Source: Bacteroidales bacterium
GTDB lineage: Bacteria > Bacteroidota > Bacteroidia > Bacteroidales > Muribaculaceae
NCBI GenBank assembly: GCA_019416285.1
Contig: DXXM01000013.1
Location: 5,255-69,254, forward strand
Direction of reading: 5' to 3'
DNA: 64,000 nucleotides
Shown in pieces: positions 49,022-59,015 of the stretch. The first letter of the stretch is position 1, and each line of letters begins with the position of its first letter. The position numbers were made by a program, and so were the translations under genes. Under the pieces are notes generated by a model. The model was not told the origin of the DNA, ran no database searches, and worked only from the letters and a program-made list of their open reading frames with translations.

Positions 49022-50290
49022 ATGGAAGAATATTTAGACATAATAGCGCCCTATAATCTATGGTATGGGAATCAGCTTCCCGCAGGATTTATACGCGACA
49101 CATACACCGGACGCCTTATGAAGTACACGGGAAACCGGCTTGTGAAGGTGCTGACGGGCCAGCGGCGCGTGGGCAAGAGTTATATAATGCGACAAGTCGC
49201 CACTGAGCTTATAAAGAACGGTGTAAGGCCGGAAAACACGCTATTCATAAACTGTGAGCTGTCGGTGTTCGGTTTCATAAAAAATGCCGATGATCTCGGT
49301 CGGCTTGTAAGCGCTTACCGCGAGCGTTTCAATCCCGAGGGGCGACTGTATATCTTTATAGATGAGGTGCAGGAAATAGATGAGTGGGAACGTGCGGTCA
49401 ATTCAATGTCGCAGGACTACACGATGGAGGCAGAACTGTTTATCTCCGGTTCTAATTCCCGACTGCTTTCTGGGGAACTGGCGTCGCTTCTGTCGGGGCG
49501 ATATGTGGAATTTCTGATAGCGCCTCTGTCGTTTGACGAATACTGCGGTATCCACTCTTTAGGAAGAGAGCGGGGCGCTTTTCTCAGATATCTGAAAGAG
49601 GGAGGCTTGCCGGAACTGATAAATCTCCCGGACGAAGAAGTGAAGCAACGCTATGTGGCCGGACTGCGGGACTCAATAATGCTTAAGGATATTGTGAAAC
49701 GATATTCGATAAAGGATGTGGGACTCCTCGAAAGTCTCTTTGCCTATCTTGTCAACAATGCCTCAAATATGATTTCAATAACCGGCATAGTGAATTTCAT
49801 AAAGAGCCGCGGAAACAAGTCGACCTACGATACGGTAGCGGCCTATATCATGTATCTTCAGGAGGCTTTTCTCGTACATAAATCCGAGCGCTACAATATC
49901 AGCGGAAAAGAGCTGCTCGCAGGTAATTTCAAACTCTATATAAACGACCAGGCCTACCACAATTATCTGTTCCCATCCGTCAGATACGGGTTGGGATATG
50001 TATTGGAAAACGTTGTGTATATGGAATTCGTGCGCAAGGGCTATGTTGTCAATACAGGCGTTGTGAAAGGTCATGAAGTCGATTTCATAGCGAGGAAGGA
50101 CGGGCGCACAATCTATGCACAAGTGGCCTACACTGTCTATGATGAGGAGACGGCTCATAGGGAATATGAATCCCTTGACTGCGTCAAGGGGGAGGGAGAG
50201 AAGTTTCTGATAACAATGGACGATGACCAGCTGCCTATGCGCAACGGTGTCCGCCATCTGCGGGCATGGGAGCTTGGAGGAGTGGTTTAA
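49022..50290 (+). CDS. AAA+ ATPase with DUF4143 domain (second paralogue)
   Basis: A 422-residue protein: Walker A GQRRVGKSY (about 46-54), Walker B YIFIDEVQEI (about 110-119), a conserved SGSNSRLLSGELASLLSGRYVEF block (about 142-164), and a C-terminal DUF4143 domain ending with VKGHEVDFIARKDGRTIYAQVAY (about 352-374), again a PD-(D/E)XK-like nuclease motif (D, then E/Q-V-A-Y). Same architecture as the gene at 39859 but low sequence identity, so the two are distant paralogues acquired separately. The start at 49022 follows the last array unit; a TTG start upstream (49004) overlaps the promoter. Confidence 0.85.
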   Translation: MEEYLDIIAPYNLWYGNQLPAGFIRDTYTGRLMKYTGNRLVKVLTGQRRVGKSYIMRQVATELIKNGVRPENTLFINCELSVFGFIKNADDLGRLVSAYRERFNPEGRLYIFIDEVQEIDEWERAVNSMSQDYTMEAELFISGSNSRLLSGELASLLSGRYVEFLIAPLSFDEYCGIHSLGRERGAFLRYLKEGGLPELINLPDEEVKQRYVAGLRDSIMLKDIVKRYSIKDVGLLESLFAYLVNNASNMISITGIVNFIKSRGNKSTYDTVAAYIMYLQEAFLVHKSERYNISGKELLAGNFKLYINDQAYHNYLFPSVRYGLGYVLENVVYMEFVRKGYVVNTGVVKGHEVDFIARKDGRTIYAQVAYTVYDEETAHREYESLDCVKGEGEKFLITMDDDQLPMRNGVRHLRAWELGGVV

Positions 50291-50329
50291 GATTTGGGAT
50301 TAAGGGTTATAAAATTGATTCTTTTGGTT

Positions 50330-50400
50330 GAGGGATAGTTAAAGTTTTTAATGGCATTAAGGTCTTTAAGGACTTTGAGGATGGGAGACTTTGAGGGTAT
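50330..50400. repeat. Short AAGTC/TTAAGG repeat block
   Basis: On the minus strand CAAAGTCTCCCATCCTC, CAAAGTCCTTAAAGACC and TTAATGCCATTAA-type words follow each other with 9-base spacing in part. They are related to the 9-bp units at 23699-23787. Only three to four units are recognisable. Confidence 0.5.
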
Positions 50401-50435
50401 AAAACAGCAGCGCCGGCCCGGTGGGGTCGGCGCTG
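50401..50435 (-). terminator. Intrinsic terminator of the rpoBC operon
   Basis: Minus-strand stem CAGCGCCG with CGGCGCTG (plus arms 50428-50435 and 50408-50415), 12-base loop, then CTGTTTTAT. It starts about 58 bases after the rpoC stop. Confidence 0.75.
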
Positions 50436-50492
50436 GATGTTTATTGAGGGGTCAGGATTTTATCTGAATTATCAGATTTTTCCAATGGGTTA

Positions 50493-53400
50493 TCAGAGTT
50501 CGGTATGGGTGACGTCGATGACTTCAGGGGCTTCCTGGCGGGGTACGACGGGAAGGTCGAAGGCGTCCTCGATGTCGTCCTTGCCGCCTACGACGATGCG
50601 CTCGTAGGAACGGAGACCGGTACCGGCGGGGATGAGGTGACCGCAGATTACGTTTTCCTTCATGCCCTGGAGATAGTCGACTTTGCCGTTGATGGCTGCT
50701 TCATTGAGAACCTTGGTGGTTTCCTGGAATGATGCGGCCGACATGAACGACGATGTCTGGAGGGCGGCGCGGGTGATACCCTGGAGTATCTGCTCGGAGG
50801 TTGCGGGCTGGGCGTCGCGGACGACGATGGGACGGAGGTCACGGCGCTTGAGCGATGAGTTTTCGTCGCGGAGCTTGCGGGCAGTGATAATCTGACCGGG
50901 CTTGACGTTTTCGCTGTCGCCTGCGTCGGTGACGACTTTCTTGCCCCAGATGCGGTCGTTCTCGTCCATGAAGTCGCGCTTGTCGACCACCTGCTGCTCG
51001 AGGAAGCCGGTGTCGCCGGGATCGAGGATGTTGACCTTGCGCATCATCTGACGGACGATGACCTCGAAGTGCTTGTCGTTGATCTTCACACCCTGCATGC
51101 GGTAGACGTCCTGGACTTCGTTGACGATGTATTCCTGAACGGCTGTCGGACCCATGATGTTGAGGATGTCGGCGGGAGTGATGGCACCGTCGGAGAGGGG
51201 TGTACCTGCGCGGACGTAGTCGTTTTCCTGCACGAGAATCTGCTTCGAGAGGGGCACGAGGTATTTCTTGGTCTCTCCAAGCTTGGAGGTAACTGAAATC
51301 TCGCGGTTGCCGCGCTTGACCTTGCCGAACTTGACCTCACCGTCGATTTCGGATACGATGGCGGGGTTGGACGGGTTGCGGGCCTCGAAGAGCTCGGTCA
51401 CACGGGGGAGACCACCGGTGATGTCGCCGGCAGAGCCTGCGGCGCGCGGAATCTTGACGAAGATTTCGCCGGCCTTGACGTCGGCGTGGTCGTCGACCAT
51501 GAGGTGTGCGCCCACTGGGAGTGCGTATGTCTTGACAATCTGACCGTTGGCGTCGACGATGTTTGCCTCGGGCACTTTGCCACGCTCTTTGGATTCGATG
51601 ATAATCTTCTCGCGGAGACCGGTCTGCTCGTCGGAATCGACGCGGTAGGTGACGTTTTCCTGAAGGTTGACATATTCGACCTTACCGCCGACTTCGCTGA
51701 CGATTACGGCGTTGAAGGGGTCCCATTCGCAGATTACATCGCCCTTCTTGATGGTGGCGCCGTTGTCGAAGAAGAGTTTGGCACCGTAGGGGATGTTGGC
51801 GTTGGTGAGCATCATCTTGGTTGTCGGGTCGATGATACGCATTTCAGCGAGTCGGCCGATGACAACCTCGACGTTGCGTCCCTTGGAGTCGACTTCGTCG
51901 GTCTGCACGGTACGGAGTTCGTCGATTTCGAGGATACCGTCGTAGCGCGAGGTGAGCGAGTTGACGGCCGCGATGTTCGAGGCGACACCACCGACGTGGA
52001 ATGTACGGAGTGTCAGCTGGGTACCGGGCTCGCCGATTGACTGGGCTGCAATCACGCCGACTGCCTCGCCCATCTGGACCATGCGGTGTGTGGCGAGGTT
52101 GCGGCCGTAGCACTTGGCGCAGACGCCCTTCTTGGACTCGCAGGTGAGGACTGAGCGGATTTCGACGGATTCGATGGGCGAAGCGTTGATGCGGTCGGCG
52201 GCAAGGTCGTTGATTTCCTCGCCGGCGGCCACGATGAGTTCGCCGTTGGTGGGATCGATGACGTCGTGGACAGACACGCGGCCGAGGATGCGCTCGCCGA
52301 GTGAGGCCACGACTTCGTCGTTGTTCTTAATCTCTGTGCAGACGAGGCCGCGGAGTGTGCCGCAGTCCTCCTCGTTGATGATGACGTCGTGGGCCACATC
52401 GACGAGACGGCGGGTAAGATAACCGGCGTCGGCTGTCTTGAGCGCGGTATCTGCAAGACCCTTGCGGGCACCGTGGGTGGAGATGAAATATTCGAGCACC
52501 GAAAGACCCTCCTTGAAGTTTGCAAGAATCGGGTTCTCGATAATCTGACCTCCCTCGGCACCGCTCTTCTGCGGCTTGGCCATAAGACCACGCATACCGG
52601 AGAGCTGACGAATCTGGTCCTTGGAACCACGGGCACCGGAGTCAAGCATCATGTAGACAGGGTTGAAGCCCTGCTTGTCGGCCGAAATCTGCTTCATGAG
52701 GGTGTCGGCCAGACGGGAGTTGACGTGTGTCCAGATATCGATAATCTGATTGTAGCGCTCGTTGTTGGTGATGAAGCCCATCGAGTAGTTGTTGAGCACT
52801 TCCTGAACCTGCTCGTAGCCTTCCTTGACATACTGCTCCTTCTCCGCGGGGATGAGGACGTCGCCGAGGTTGAACGACAGACCACCCTTGAAGGCCATGT
52901 AGTAACCGAGGTTCTTGATATCGTCGAGGAACTGGGCCGAGCGGGGAATACCGCAGTGCTTGATTACGCGCGAGATGATGGTACGGAGTGATTTCTTCGA
53001 AAGAATCTCGTTGACGTAGCCGATTTCCTTGGGCACGTAACGGTTGACGAGGACACGGCCTACGGAGGTGTTCTCGACGAGGTGCTTGATGGGGTTGCCG
53101 AACTCGTCGATGTCGTCGACAACGACCGAAACGGGGGCGTGGAGTGTCACGCGGCCTTCGTTGTAGGCAATCTCAGCTTCCTCGGGACCGTAGAACTTGA
53201 GGCCCTCGCCCTTGTCGCCCTTACGGAGCTTGGTGATGTAGTAGAGACCGAGCACCATGTCCTGCGAGGGCACGGTGATAGGTGCGCCGTTGGCAGGGTT
53301 GAGGATGTTGTGTGAACCGAGCATGAGGAGCTGGGCTTCGAGCACAGCCTCGTTGCCGAGGGGAAGGTGGACTGCCATCTGGTCACCGTCGAAGTCGGCG

Positions 53401-54815
53401 TTGAAGGCCGTACATGCGAGCGGGTGGAGCTGGATGGCCTTACCCTCGATCATCTTGGGCTGGAAGGCCTGGATGCCGAGACGGTGAAGTGTCGGGGCAC
53501 GGTTGAGAAGGACGGGATGGCCCTTCATGACGTATTCGAGGATGTCCCATACGACGGGCTCCTTGCGGTCTACAATCTTCTTGGCCGACTTGACGGTCTT
53601 GACGATGCCGCGCTCGATGAGTTTGCGGATGACGAAGGGCTTGTAGAGCTCGGCAGCCATGTTCTTGGGGATGCCGCACTCGTGCATCTTGAGCTCGGGG
53701 CCTACGACGATTACTGAACGGGCGGAGTAGTCGACACGCTTACCGAGAAGGTTCTGACGGAAGCGGCCCTGCTTACCCTTGAGCGAGTCGGAAAGTGACT
53801 TGAGGGGGCGGTTGGCCTCGGTCTTGACAGCCGACGACTTGCGGGAGTTGTCGAGGAGCGAGTCGACAGCCTCCTGAAGCATACGCTTCTCGTTGCGGAG
53901 GATTACGTCGGGAGCCTTGATTTCGATGAGTCGTTTGAGACGGTTGTTGCGGATGATTACGCGACGGTAGAGGTCGTTGAGGTCAGAGGTTGCGAAACGG
54001 CCGCCGTCGAGGGGCACGAGGGGACGGAGTTCGGGGGGAATCACGGGGACTGCCTGTAGAATCATCCACTCCGGACGGTTGCGCTCACGCGATGCGCGGA
54101 ATGACTCCACGACCTGGAGGCGCTTGAGAGCCTCAGTCTTGCGCTGCTGCGAGCCTTCGGCGTTGGCCTGATCGCGGAGAGCATAGGAGAGGTCGTCGAG
54201 GTTGAGGTCTTTGAGCAGGTCATAGATAGCTTCCGCACCCATCTTGGCGATGAACTTGTTGGGGTCGGTATCGTCGAGGAGCTGGTTCTCGCGGGGGAGG
54301 CGGTCCATGATGTCGAAATATTCCTCCTCGGTGAGAAGGTCGAGACGCTGCACGGGTTTGTCGCCCTCGGCTGCGACGCCGGGGTTGATGACCACGTAGC
54401 GCTCGTAGTAGATTACGGCGTCGAGCTTCTTGGAGGGAAGTCCGAGGAGGTAACCAATCTTATTGGGGAGCGAGCGGAAATACCAGATGTGGGCGACGGG
54501 CACGACAAGCTTGATGTGGCCCATGCGCTCGCGGCGCACTTTCTTCTCGGTGACTTCCACACCGCAGCGGTCGCAGACGATGCCTTTGTAGCGGATGCGC
54601 TTGTACTTACCGCAATGGCACTCGAAGTCCTTGACGGGACCGAAGATGCGTTCACAGAAGAGACCGTCGCGTTCAGGCTTGTAGGTACGGTAGTTGATGG
54701 TTTCGGGCTTCAACACCTCGCCGCTCGATTTCTCGAGAATCTCCTCGGGCGAAGCAAGACCGATAGAGATTTTCGAGAAACTGGTTTTTTGTTTATTGTC
54801 TTTTCTAAAAGCCAT
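50493..54815 (-). CDS. rpoC: RNA polymerase beta-prime subunit
   Basis: A 1440-residue core polymerase subunit. The N-terminal zinc site CHCGKYKRIRYKGIVCDRCG (about 66-85), the catalytic Mg-binding loop NADFDGDQMAVH, the bridge-helix region GARGSKDQIRQLSGMRGLM, and the second Cys cluster CESKKGVCAKCYG are all present. Length is typical for Bacteroidota, which carry a lineage insertion in beta-prime. It follows rpoB with a 69-base gap and is co-transcribed with it. Confidence 0.98.
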   Translation of the reverse strand: MAFRKDNKQKTSFSKISIGLASPEEILEKSSGEVLKPETINYRTYKPERDGLFCERIFGPVKDFECHCGKYKRIRYKGIVCDRCGVEVTEKKVRRERMGHIKLVVPVAHIWYFRSLPNKIGYLLGLPSKKLDAVIYYERYVVINPGVAAEGDKPVQRLDLLTEEEYFDIMDRLPRENQLLDDTDPNKFIAKMGAEAIYDLLKDLNLDDLSYALRDQANAEGSQQRKTEALKRLQVVESFRASRERNRPEWMILQAVPVIPPELRPLVPLDGGRFATSDLNDLYRRVIIRNNRLKRLIEIKAPDVILRNEKRMLQEAVDSLLDNSRKSSAVKTEANRPLKSLSDSLKGKQGRFRQNLLGKRVDYSARSVIVVGPELKMHECGIPKNMAAELYKPFVIRKLIERGIVKTVKSAKKIVDRKEPVVWDILEYVMKGHPVLLNRAPTLHRLGIQAFQPKMIEGKAIQLHPLACTAFNADFDGDQMAVHLPLGNEAVLEAQLLMLGSHNILNPANGAPITVPSQDMVLGLYYITKLRKGDKGEGLKFYGPEEAEIAYNEGRVTLHAPVSVVVDDIDEFGNPIKHLVENTSVGRVLVNRYVPKEIGYVNEILSKKSLRTIISRVIKHCGIPRSAQFLDDIKNLGYYMAFKGGLSFNLGDVLIPAEKEQYVKEGYEQVQEVLNNYSMGFITNNERYNQIIDIWTHVNSRLADTLMKQISADKQGFNPVYMMLDSGARGSKDQIRQLSGMRGLMAKPQKSGAEGGQIIENPILANFKEGLSVLEYFISTHGARKGLADTALKTADAGYLTRRLVDVAHDVIINEEDCGTLRGLVCTEIKNNDEVVASLGERILGRVSVHDVIDPTNGELIVAAGEEINDLAADRINASPIESVEIRSVLTCESKKGVCAKCYGRNLATHRMVQMGEAVGVIAAQSIGEPGTQLTLRTFHVGGVASNIAAVNSLTSRYDGILEIDELRTVQTDEVDSKGRNVEVVIGRLAEMRIIDPTTKMMLTNANIPYGAKLFFDNGATIKKGDVICEWDPFNAVIVSEVGGKVEYVNLQENVTYRVDSDEQTGLREKIIIESKERGKVPEANIVDANGQIVKTYALPVGAHLMVDDHADVKAGEIFVKIPRAAGSAGDITGGLPRVTELFEARNPSNPAIVSEIDGEVKFGKVKRGNREISVTSKLGETKKYLVPLSKQILVQENDYVRAGTPLSDGAITPADILNIMGPTAVQEYIVNEVQDVYRMQGVKINDKHFEVIVRQMMRKVNILDPGDTGFLEQQVVDKRDFMDENDRIWGKKVVTDAGDSENVKPGQIITARKLRDENSSLKRRDLRPIVVRDAQPATSEQILQGITRAALQTSSFMSAASFQETTKVLNEAAINGKVDYLQGMKENVICGHLIPAGTGLRSYERIVVGGKDDIEDAFDLPVVPRQEAPEVIDVTHTEL

Positions 54816-54884
54816 ATTTTAGATATTCAAAGCGATGTTAAGTAATTTTTTGAACGGTGATGACCGTCAATGAGGGGAGAAATA

Positions 54885-57800
54885 TTACTGCTCGAGGTTG
54901 ATGCTCAAGCCGAGACCGCGGAGCTCGTGGAGAAGCACGTTGAGCGACTCGGGGATTCCGGCGGGCGGCATAGCCTCGCCCTTGACGATGGCCTCGTAGG
55001 TCTTGCTGCGGCCGGTAACGTCGTCGGACTTGACTGTGATAATCTCCTGGAGGATGTGGGCGGCGCCGAATGCTTCGAGCGCCCAGACTTCCATCTCTCC
55101 GAAACGCTGTCCACCGAACTGGGCTTTACCGCCGAGAGGCTGCTGGGTGATGAGCGAGTACGGGCCGATAGAACGTGCGTGCATCTTGTCCTCGACCATG
55201 TGGCCGAGCTTAAGCATGTAGATGACACCTACGGTAGCAGGCTGGTCGAAGCGCTCGCCTGTTCCGCCGTCGTAGAGGTAGGTCTTGCCGTAGCGGGGCA
55301 GACCGGCCTTGTCGGTCCATTCGTTGAGGTTGTCGAGTGTGGCACCGTCGAAAATCGGGGTGGCGAACTTCTCGCCGAGCTCGCGGCCGGCCCATCCGAG
55401 AACGGTCTCGAAAATCTGGCCGAGGTTCATACGCGAAGGCACACCCAGCGGGTTGAGGACGATGTCGACCGGAGTACCGTCGGCGAGGAAGGGCATATCT
55501 TCCTGACGGACGATACGCGACACGATACCCTTGTTACCGTGACGGCCTGCCATCTTGTCGCCCACGGAAATCTTACGCTTCTTGGCCACATAGACCTTGG
55601 CGAGCTTCATGATTCCTGAGGGGAGTTCGTCGCCTATCGAGATGTCGAACTTCTTGCGGCGGAGTTCGGCGTCGATTTCTTTCGACTTGCGGAGGTAGTT
55701 GACGATGGTGGCGCGGATCATATCGTTCTTATGGGCGTCGGCAGTCCACTTGGAGAGGTTGATAGTGTCGTAGTCAATCTCTCGGAGTGTTCCGGCGGAG
55801 AACTTGGCGCCCTTGGGGATTACGTCGGTTCCGAGGAAGTCCTTGACGCCCTGGGAGGTCTTGCCTGCGGTGAGAGTCATGAGCTTCTCTACGAGAAGGT
55901 CCTTGAGAGCGTTGAGACGGTCCTCGTATTCCTCGTCGAGTTTGGGGAGGACGGCGCTTGCGCTCTTCTTGGTCTTTTTCTTCTCGGCTTTCTGGAAGAG
56001 ATAGGTGCCAATGACCACGCCCTTGAGCGAGGGAGATGCCTTGAGAGAGGCGTCCTTGACGTCGCCGGCCTTGTCGCCGAAGATGGCACGGAGGAGTTTC
56101 TCCTCGGGGGTGGGGTCGCTCTCGCCCTTCGGGGTAATCTTACCTATCATGATATCGCCGGGGACGATGTGGGCGCCGACACGGATGATACCGCGCTCGT
56201 CGAGGTCCTTGGTAGCGTCCTCGGAAACGTTGGGGATGTCGGAAGTGAGCTCTTCCATGCCTCGCTTGGTCTCGCGGACCTCGAGGGTGTATTCGTCGAC
56301 ATGGACGGAGGTGAGGATGTCCTCGCGAACTACGCGCTCGTTGAGCACGATGGCGTCCTCATAGTTGTAGCCCTTCCAGGGCATGAAGGCAACCTTGAGG
56401 TTGCGGCCGAGTGCGAGCTCGCCGTTCTCGGTTGAATAGCCTTCGGTAAGGATGTCGCCGCGTTTCACGCGCTGTCCCTTGTTGCAGATAGGGCGCAGGT
56501 CGATAGTGGTGCTCTGGTTGGTCTTGCGGAATTTCGGGAGGTGATATTCCTTGACGCTGTCCTCGAATGAAACGAACTCTTCATCCTCGGTGCGGTCGTA
56601 GCGGATGCGTATCACTGTGGCATCGACGAACTCGATTGTGCCCTCGCGCTCGGCCATAATCTGGGTGCGGCTGTCGCGGATGAGCTGACCTTCGATGCCT
56701 GTGCCGACGATAGGCGACTCACTGCGGAGAAGAGGAACCGCCTGGCGCATCATGTTAGATCCCATGAGGGCGCGGTTTGCGTCGTCGTGCTCAAGGAAGG
56801 GGATGAGCGATGCGGCGATTGATGCAATCTGTGTGGGCGAAACGTCCATGAGTTCCACCTGGTCGGGTGACACGATAGGGAAGTCGGCGTCGAGACGCGC
56901 TTTGATGCGGTCGTTGATGAACTTGCCGTCGTCCTCGACAGGGGCGTTGCCCTGGGCGATAATCTTGCCTTCCTCAATTTCGGCGGTGAGGTAGACCACC
57001 TCGTCATTCTTGAGGTTCACGACACCGTCCTTTACCTCGCGGTAAGGAGTCTCGATGAAGCCGAGGTCGTTGATCTTGGCGTAGACGCAGAGCGAGGAGA
57101 TAAGACCGATGTTCGGGCCTTCAGGGGTCTCGATAGGACAGAGACGGCCGTAGTGGGTATAGTGTACGTCACGCACCTCGAAACCTGCACGCTCGCGGGA
57201 GAGACCGCCAGGGCCAAGGGCCGACATACGGCGCTTGTGGGTAATCTCGGCCAGAGGGTTGGTCTGGTCCATGAACTGCGAGAGTGCGTTGGTGCCGAAG
57301 AATGTGTTGATGACGCTTGAGATTGTCTTTGCGTTGATAAGGTCGATGGGGGTAAAGACCTCATTGTCGCGGACGTTCATGCGCTCGCGGATTGTGCGCG
57401 ACATGCGGGCGAGACCTACGTTGAACTGGTTGTAGAGCTGCTCGCCTACGGTGCGGACGCGGCGGTTGCTCAGGTGGTCGATATCGTCGACATCAGTCTT
57501 GGAGTTGATGAGCTCGATGAGATATTTGATGATGGCGATGATGTCCTCCTTGGTGAGCACCTTGACGTCCATCGAAGTGGTGAGACCGAGTTTCTTGTTG
57601 ATACGGTAGCGGCCCACTTCGCCGAGGTCGTAACGCTTTTCTGAGAAGAAAAGGTTGGTGATGACTTCGCGCGCGCTGGCGTCGTCCGGCGGCTCGGCGT
57701 TGCGGAGCTGTCGGTAGATATACTGGATTGCCTCCTTTTCAGAGTTTGAGGTATCTTTCTGGAGGGTGTTGAATATGATGGAGTAGTCGGAGGTGTTGGC

Positions 57801-58700
57801 GTCCTCTTTGTGGAGAAGGACTGTCTGCACGCCCGAGTCGAGGATTTCCTGGATATTGTCCTCTTCAAGCACGGTCTCGCGGTCGAGAATCACGTCGTTG
57901 CGCTCGATGGACACAACCTCGCCGGTATCTTCGTCGACGAAGTCCTCCACCCAGGTTTTGAGGACACGCGCTGCGAGTTTGCGGCCCACGGCTTTCTTGA
58001 GGTTGGTCTTGTTGACCTTGATTTCCTCGGCGAGTCCGAAAATCTCGATGATGTCCTTGTCGCTCTCGAGGCCGATGGCACGGAGAAGAGTGGTGACAGG
58101 GAGTTTCTTTTTACGGTCGATGTAGGCATACATCACGTTGTTGATGTCAGTCGCAAACTCAATCCAGCTGCCGCGGAAGGGAATGATACGGGCGCTGTAG
58201 AGCTTGGTGCCGTTGGCGTGGGTGCTCTGGCCGAAGAACACACCGGGTGAACGGTGGAGCTGCGACACGACAACGCGCTCGGCTCCGTTGATGACAAAGG
58301 TACCCTTGTCGGTCATGTAGGGAATCGGGCCGAGGTAAACGTCCTGAATCACGGTTGCGAAATCCTCGTGGTCAGGGTCGGTGCAGTAGAGTTTGAGTTT
58401 GGCCTTGAGCGGAACGCTGTAGGTGAGACCGCGCTCGAGACACTCGTCGATGGTGTAGCGGGGCGGGTCGATGTAGTAGTCGAGGAATTCAAGCACAAAG
58501 TTGTTGCGGGTGTCGGCGATGGGGAAATTCTCGGCAAACACTTTGAAGAGGCCCTCGTTTTTTCTTTTTTCCGGCGGGGTGTCGAGCTGGAGGAAATCCT
58601 GGAAGGACTTCAACTGCACCTCGAGGAAGTCGGGGTAAGGGAGAGGGTTTTTAACCGACGCGAAATTGACGCGGGGTTTTGCTAAAGTTATATCTGACAT
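54885..58700 (-). CDS. rpoB: RNA polymerase beta subunit
   Basis: A 1271-residue beta subunit. The rifampicin-binding region (FFGTNALSQFMDQTNPLAEITHKRRMSALGPGGLSRERAGFEVRDVH) has the usual Gln, Asp, His, Arg and Ser residues of sensitive strains (Q in LSQF, D in FMDQ, H and R in ITHKRR). C-terminal switch regions RFGEMEVWALEAFGAAHILQE are conserved. The N-terminal start MSDITLAKPRVNFASV agrees with other Bacteroidota. A 315-base segment with a strong hairpin separates it from rplL. Confidence 0.98.
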   Translation of the reverse strand: MSDITLAKPRVNFASVKNPLPYPDFLEVQLKSFQDFLQLDTPPEKRKNEGLFKVFAENFPIADTRNNFVLEFLDYYIDPPRYTIDECLERGLTYSVPLKAKLKLYCTDPDHEDFATVIQDVYLGPIPYMTDKGTFVINGAERVVVSQLHRSPGVFFGQSTHANGTKLYSARIIPFRGSWIEFATDINNVMYAYIDRKKKLPVTTLLRAIGLESDKDIIEIFGLAEEIKVNKTNLKKAVGRKLAARVLKTWVEDFVDEDTGEVVSIERNDVILDRETVLEEDNIQEILDSGVQTVLLHKEDANTSDYSIIFNTLQKDTSNSEKEAIQYIYRQLRNAEPPDDASAREVITNLFFSEKRYDLGEVGRYRINKKLGLTTSMDVKVLTKEDIIAIIKYLIELINSKTDVDDIDHLSNRRVRTVGEQLYNQFNVGLARMSRTIRERMNVRDNEVFTPIDLINAKTISSVINTFFGTNALSQFMDQTNPLAEITHKRRMSALGPGGLSRERAGFEVRDVHYTHYGRLCPIETPEGPNIGLISSLCVYAKINDLGFIETPYREVKDGVVNLKNDEVVYLTAEIEEGKIIAQGNAPVEDDGKFINDRIKARLDADFPIVSPDQVELMDVSPTQIASIAASLIPFLEHDDANRALMGSNMMRQAVPLLRSESPIVGTGIEGQLIRDSRTQIMAEREGTIEFVDATVIRIRYDRTEDEEFVSFEDSVKEYHLPKFRKTNQSTTIDLRPICNKGQRVKRGDILTEGYSTENGELALGRNLKVAFMPWKGYNYEDAIVLNERVVREDILTSVHVDEYTLEVRETKRGMEELTSDIPNVSEDATKDLDERGIIRVGAHIVPGDIMIGKITPKGESDPTPEEKLLRAIFGDKAGDVKDASLKASPSLKGVVIGTYLFQKAEKKKTKKSASAVLPKLDEEYEDRLNALKDLLVEKLMTLTAGKTSQGVKDFLGTDVIPKGAKFSAGTLREIDYDTINLSKWTADAHKNDMIRATIVNYLRKSKEIDAELRRKKFDISIGDELPSGIMKLAKVYVAKKRKISVGDKMAGRHGNKGIVSRIVRQEDMPFLADGTPVDIVLNPLGVPSRMNLGQIFETVLGWAGRELGEKFATPIFDGATLDNLNEWTDKAGLPRYGKTYLYDGGTGERFDQPATVGVIYMLKLGHMVEDKMHARSIGPYSLITQQPLGGKAQFGGQRFGEMEVWALEAFGAAHILQEIITVKSDDVTGRSKTYEAIVKGEAMPPAGIPESLNVLLHELRGLGLSINLEQ

Positions 58701-59015
58701 CTAATCTTTTGGATTAAACATTAAAAAAGAAACTCGTAGGTGGGAGATGGAAGTGGAGAGGAGACGGGAAGAGATGCAGAAAGGCGAATTAACAATTTTT
58801 AACCGCCAGAAATCCCGCTTTCAGCGGACCTCGCGGAAGCCTGTGGCCGTAAGAGGCTCTCAGACAGGGGCGGAGGCTCGGAAAAGGCAGGAAAGATTTA
58901 TTTATAAATATAAATATTTATGATTTTTTATAAATACCCGTCTATTTAACGCAAATAGGTTAAGAAACTCCCTTGCGGGAGAATCTTAACCCATTGTGCC
59001 TGGAGAACAGGAATA
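58701..59015 (-). other. rplL-rpoB intergenic region with processing/attenuator hairpin
   Basis: No gene is seen in these 315 bases. A strong stem lies at 58958-58991: minus-strand GGTTAAGA and CTCCC pair with GGGAG and TCTTAACC around a GCAA loop (GNRA), 13 pairs with one internal two-base mismatch. No T-run follows. The next 60 bases are AT-only (TTTATAAAAAATCATAAATATTTATA). This matches the position of the rplL-rpoB attenuator/RNase III site of other bacteria; function here is inference. Confidence 0.6.
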
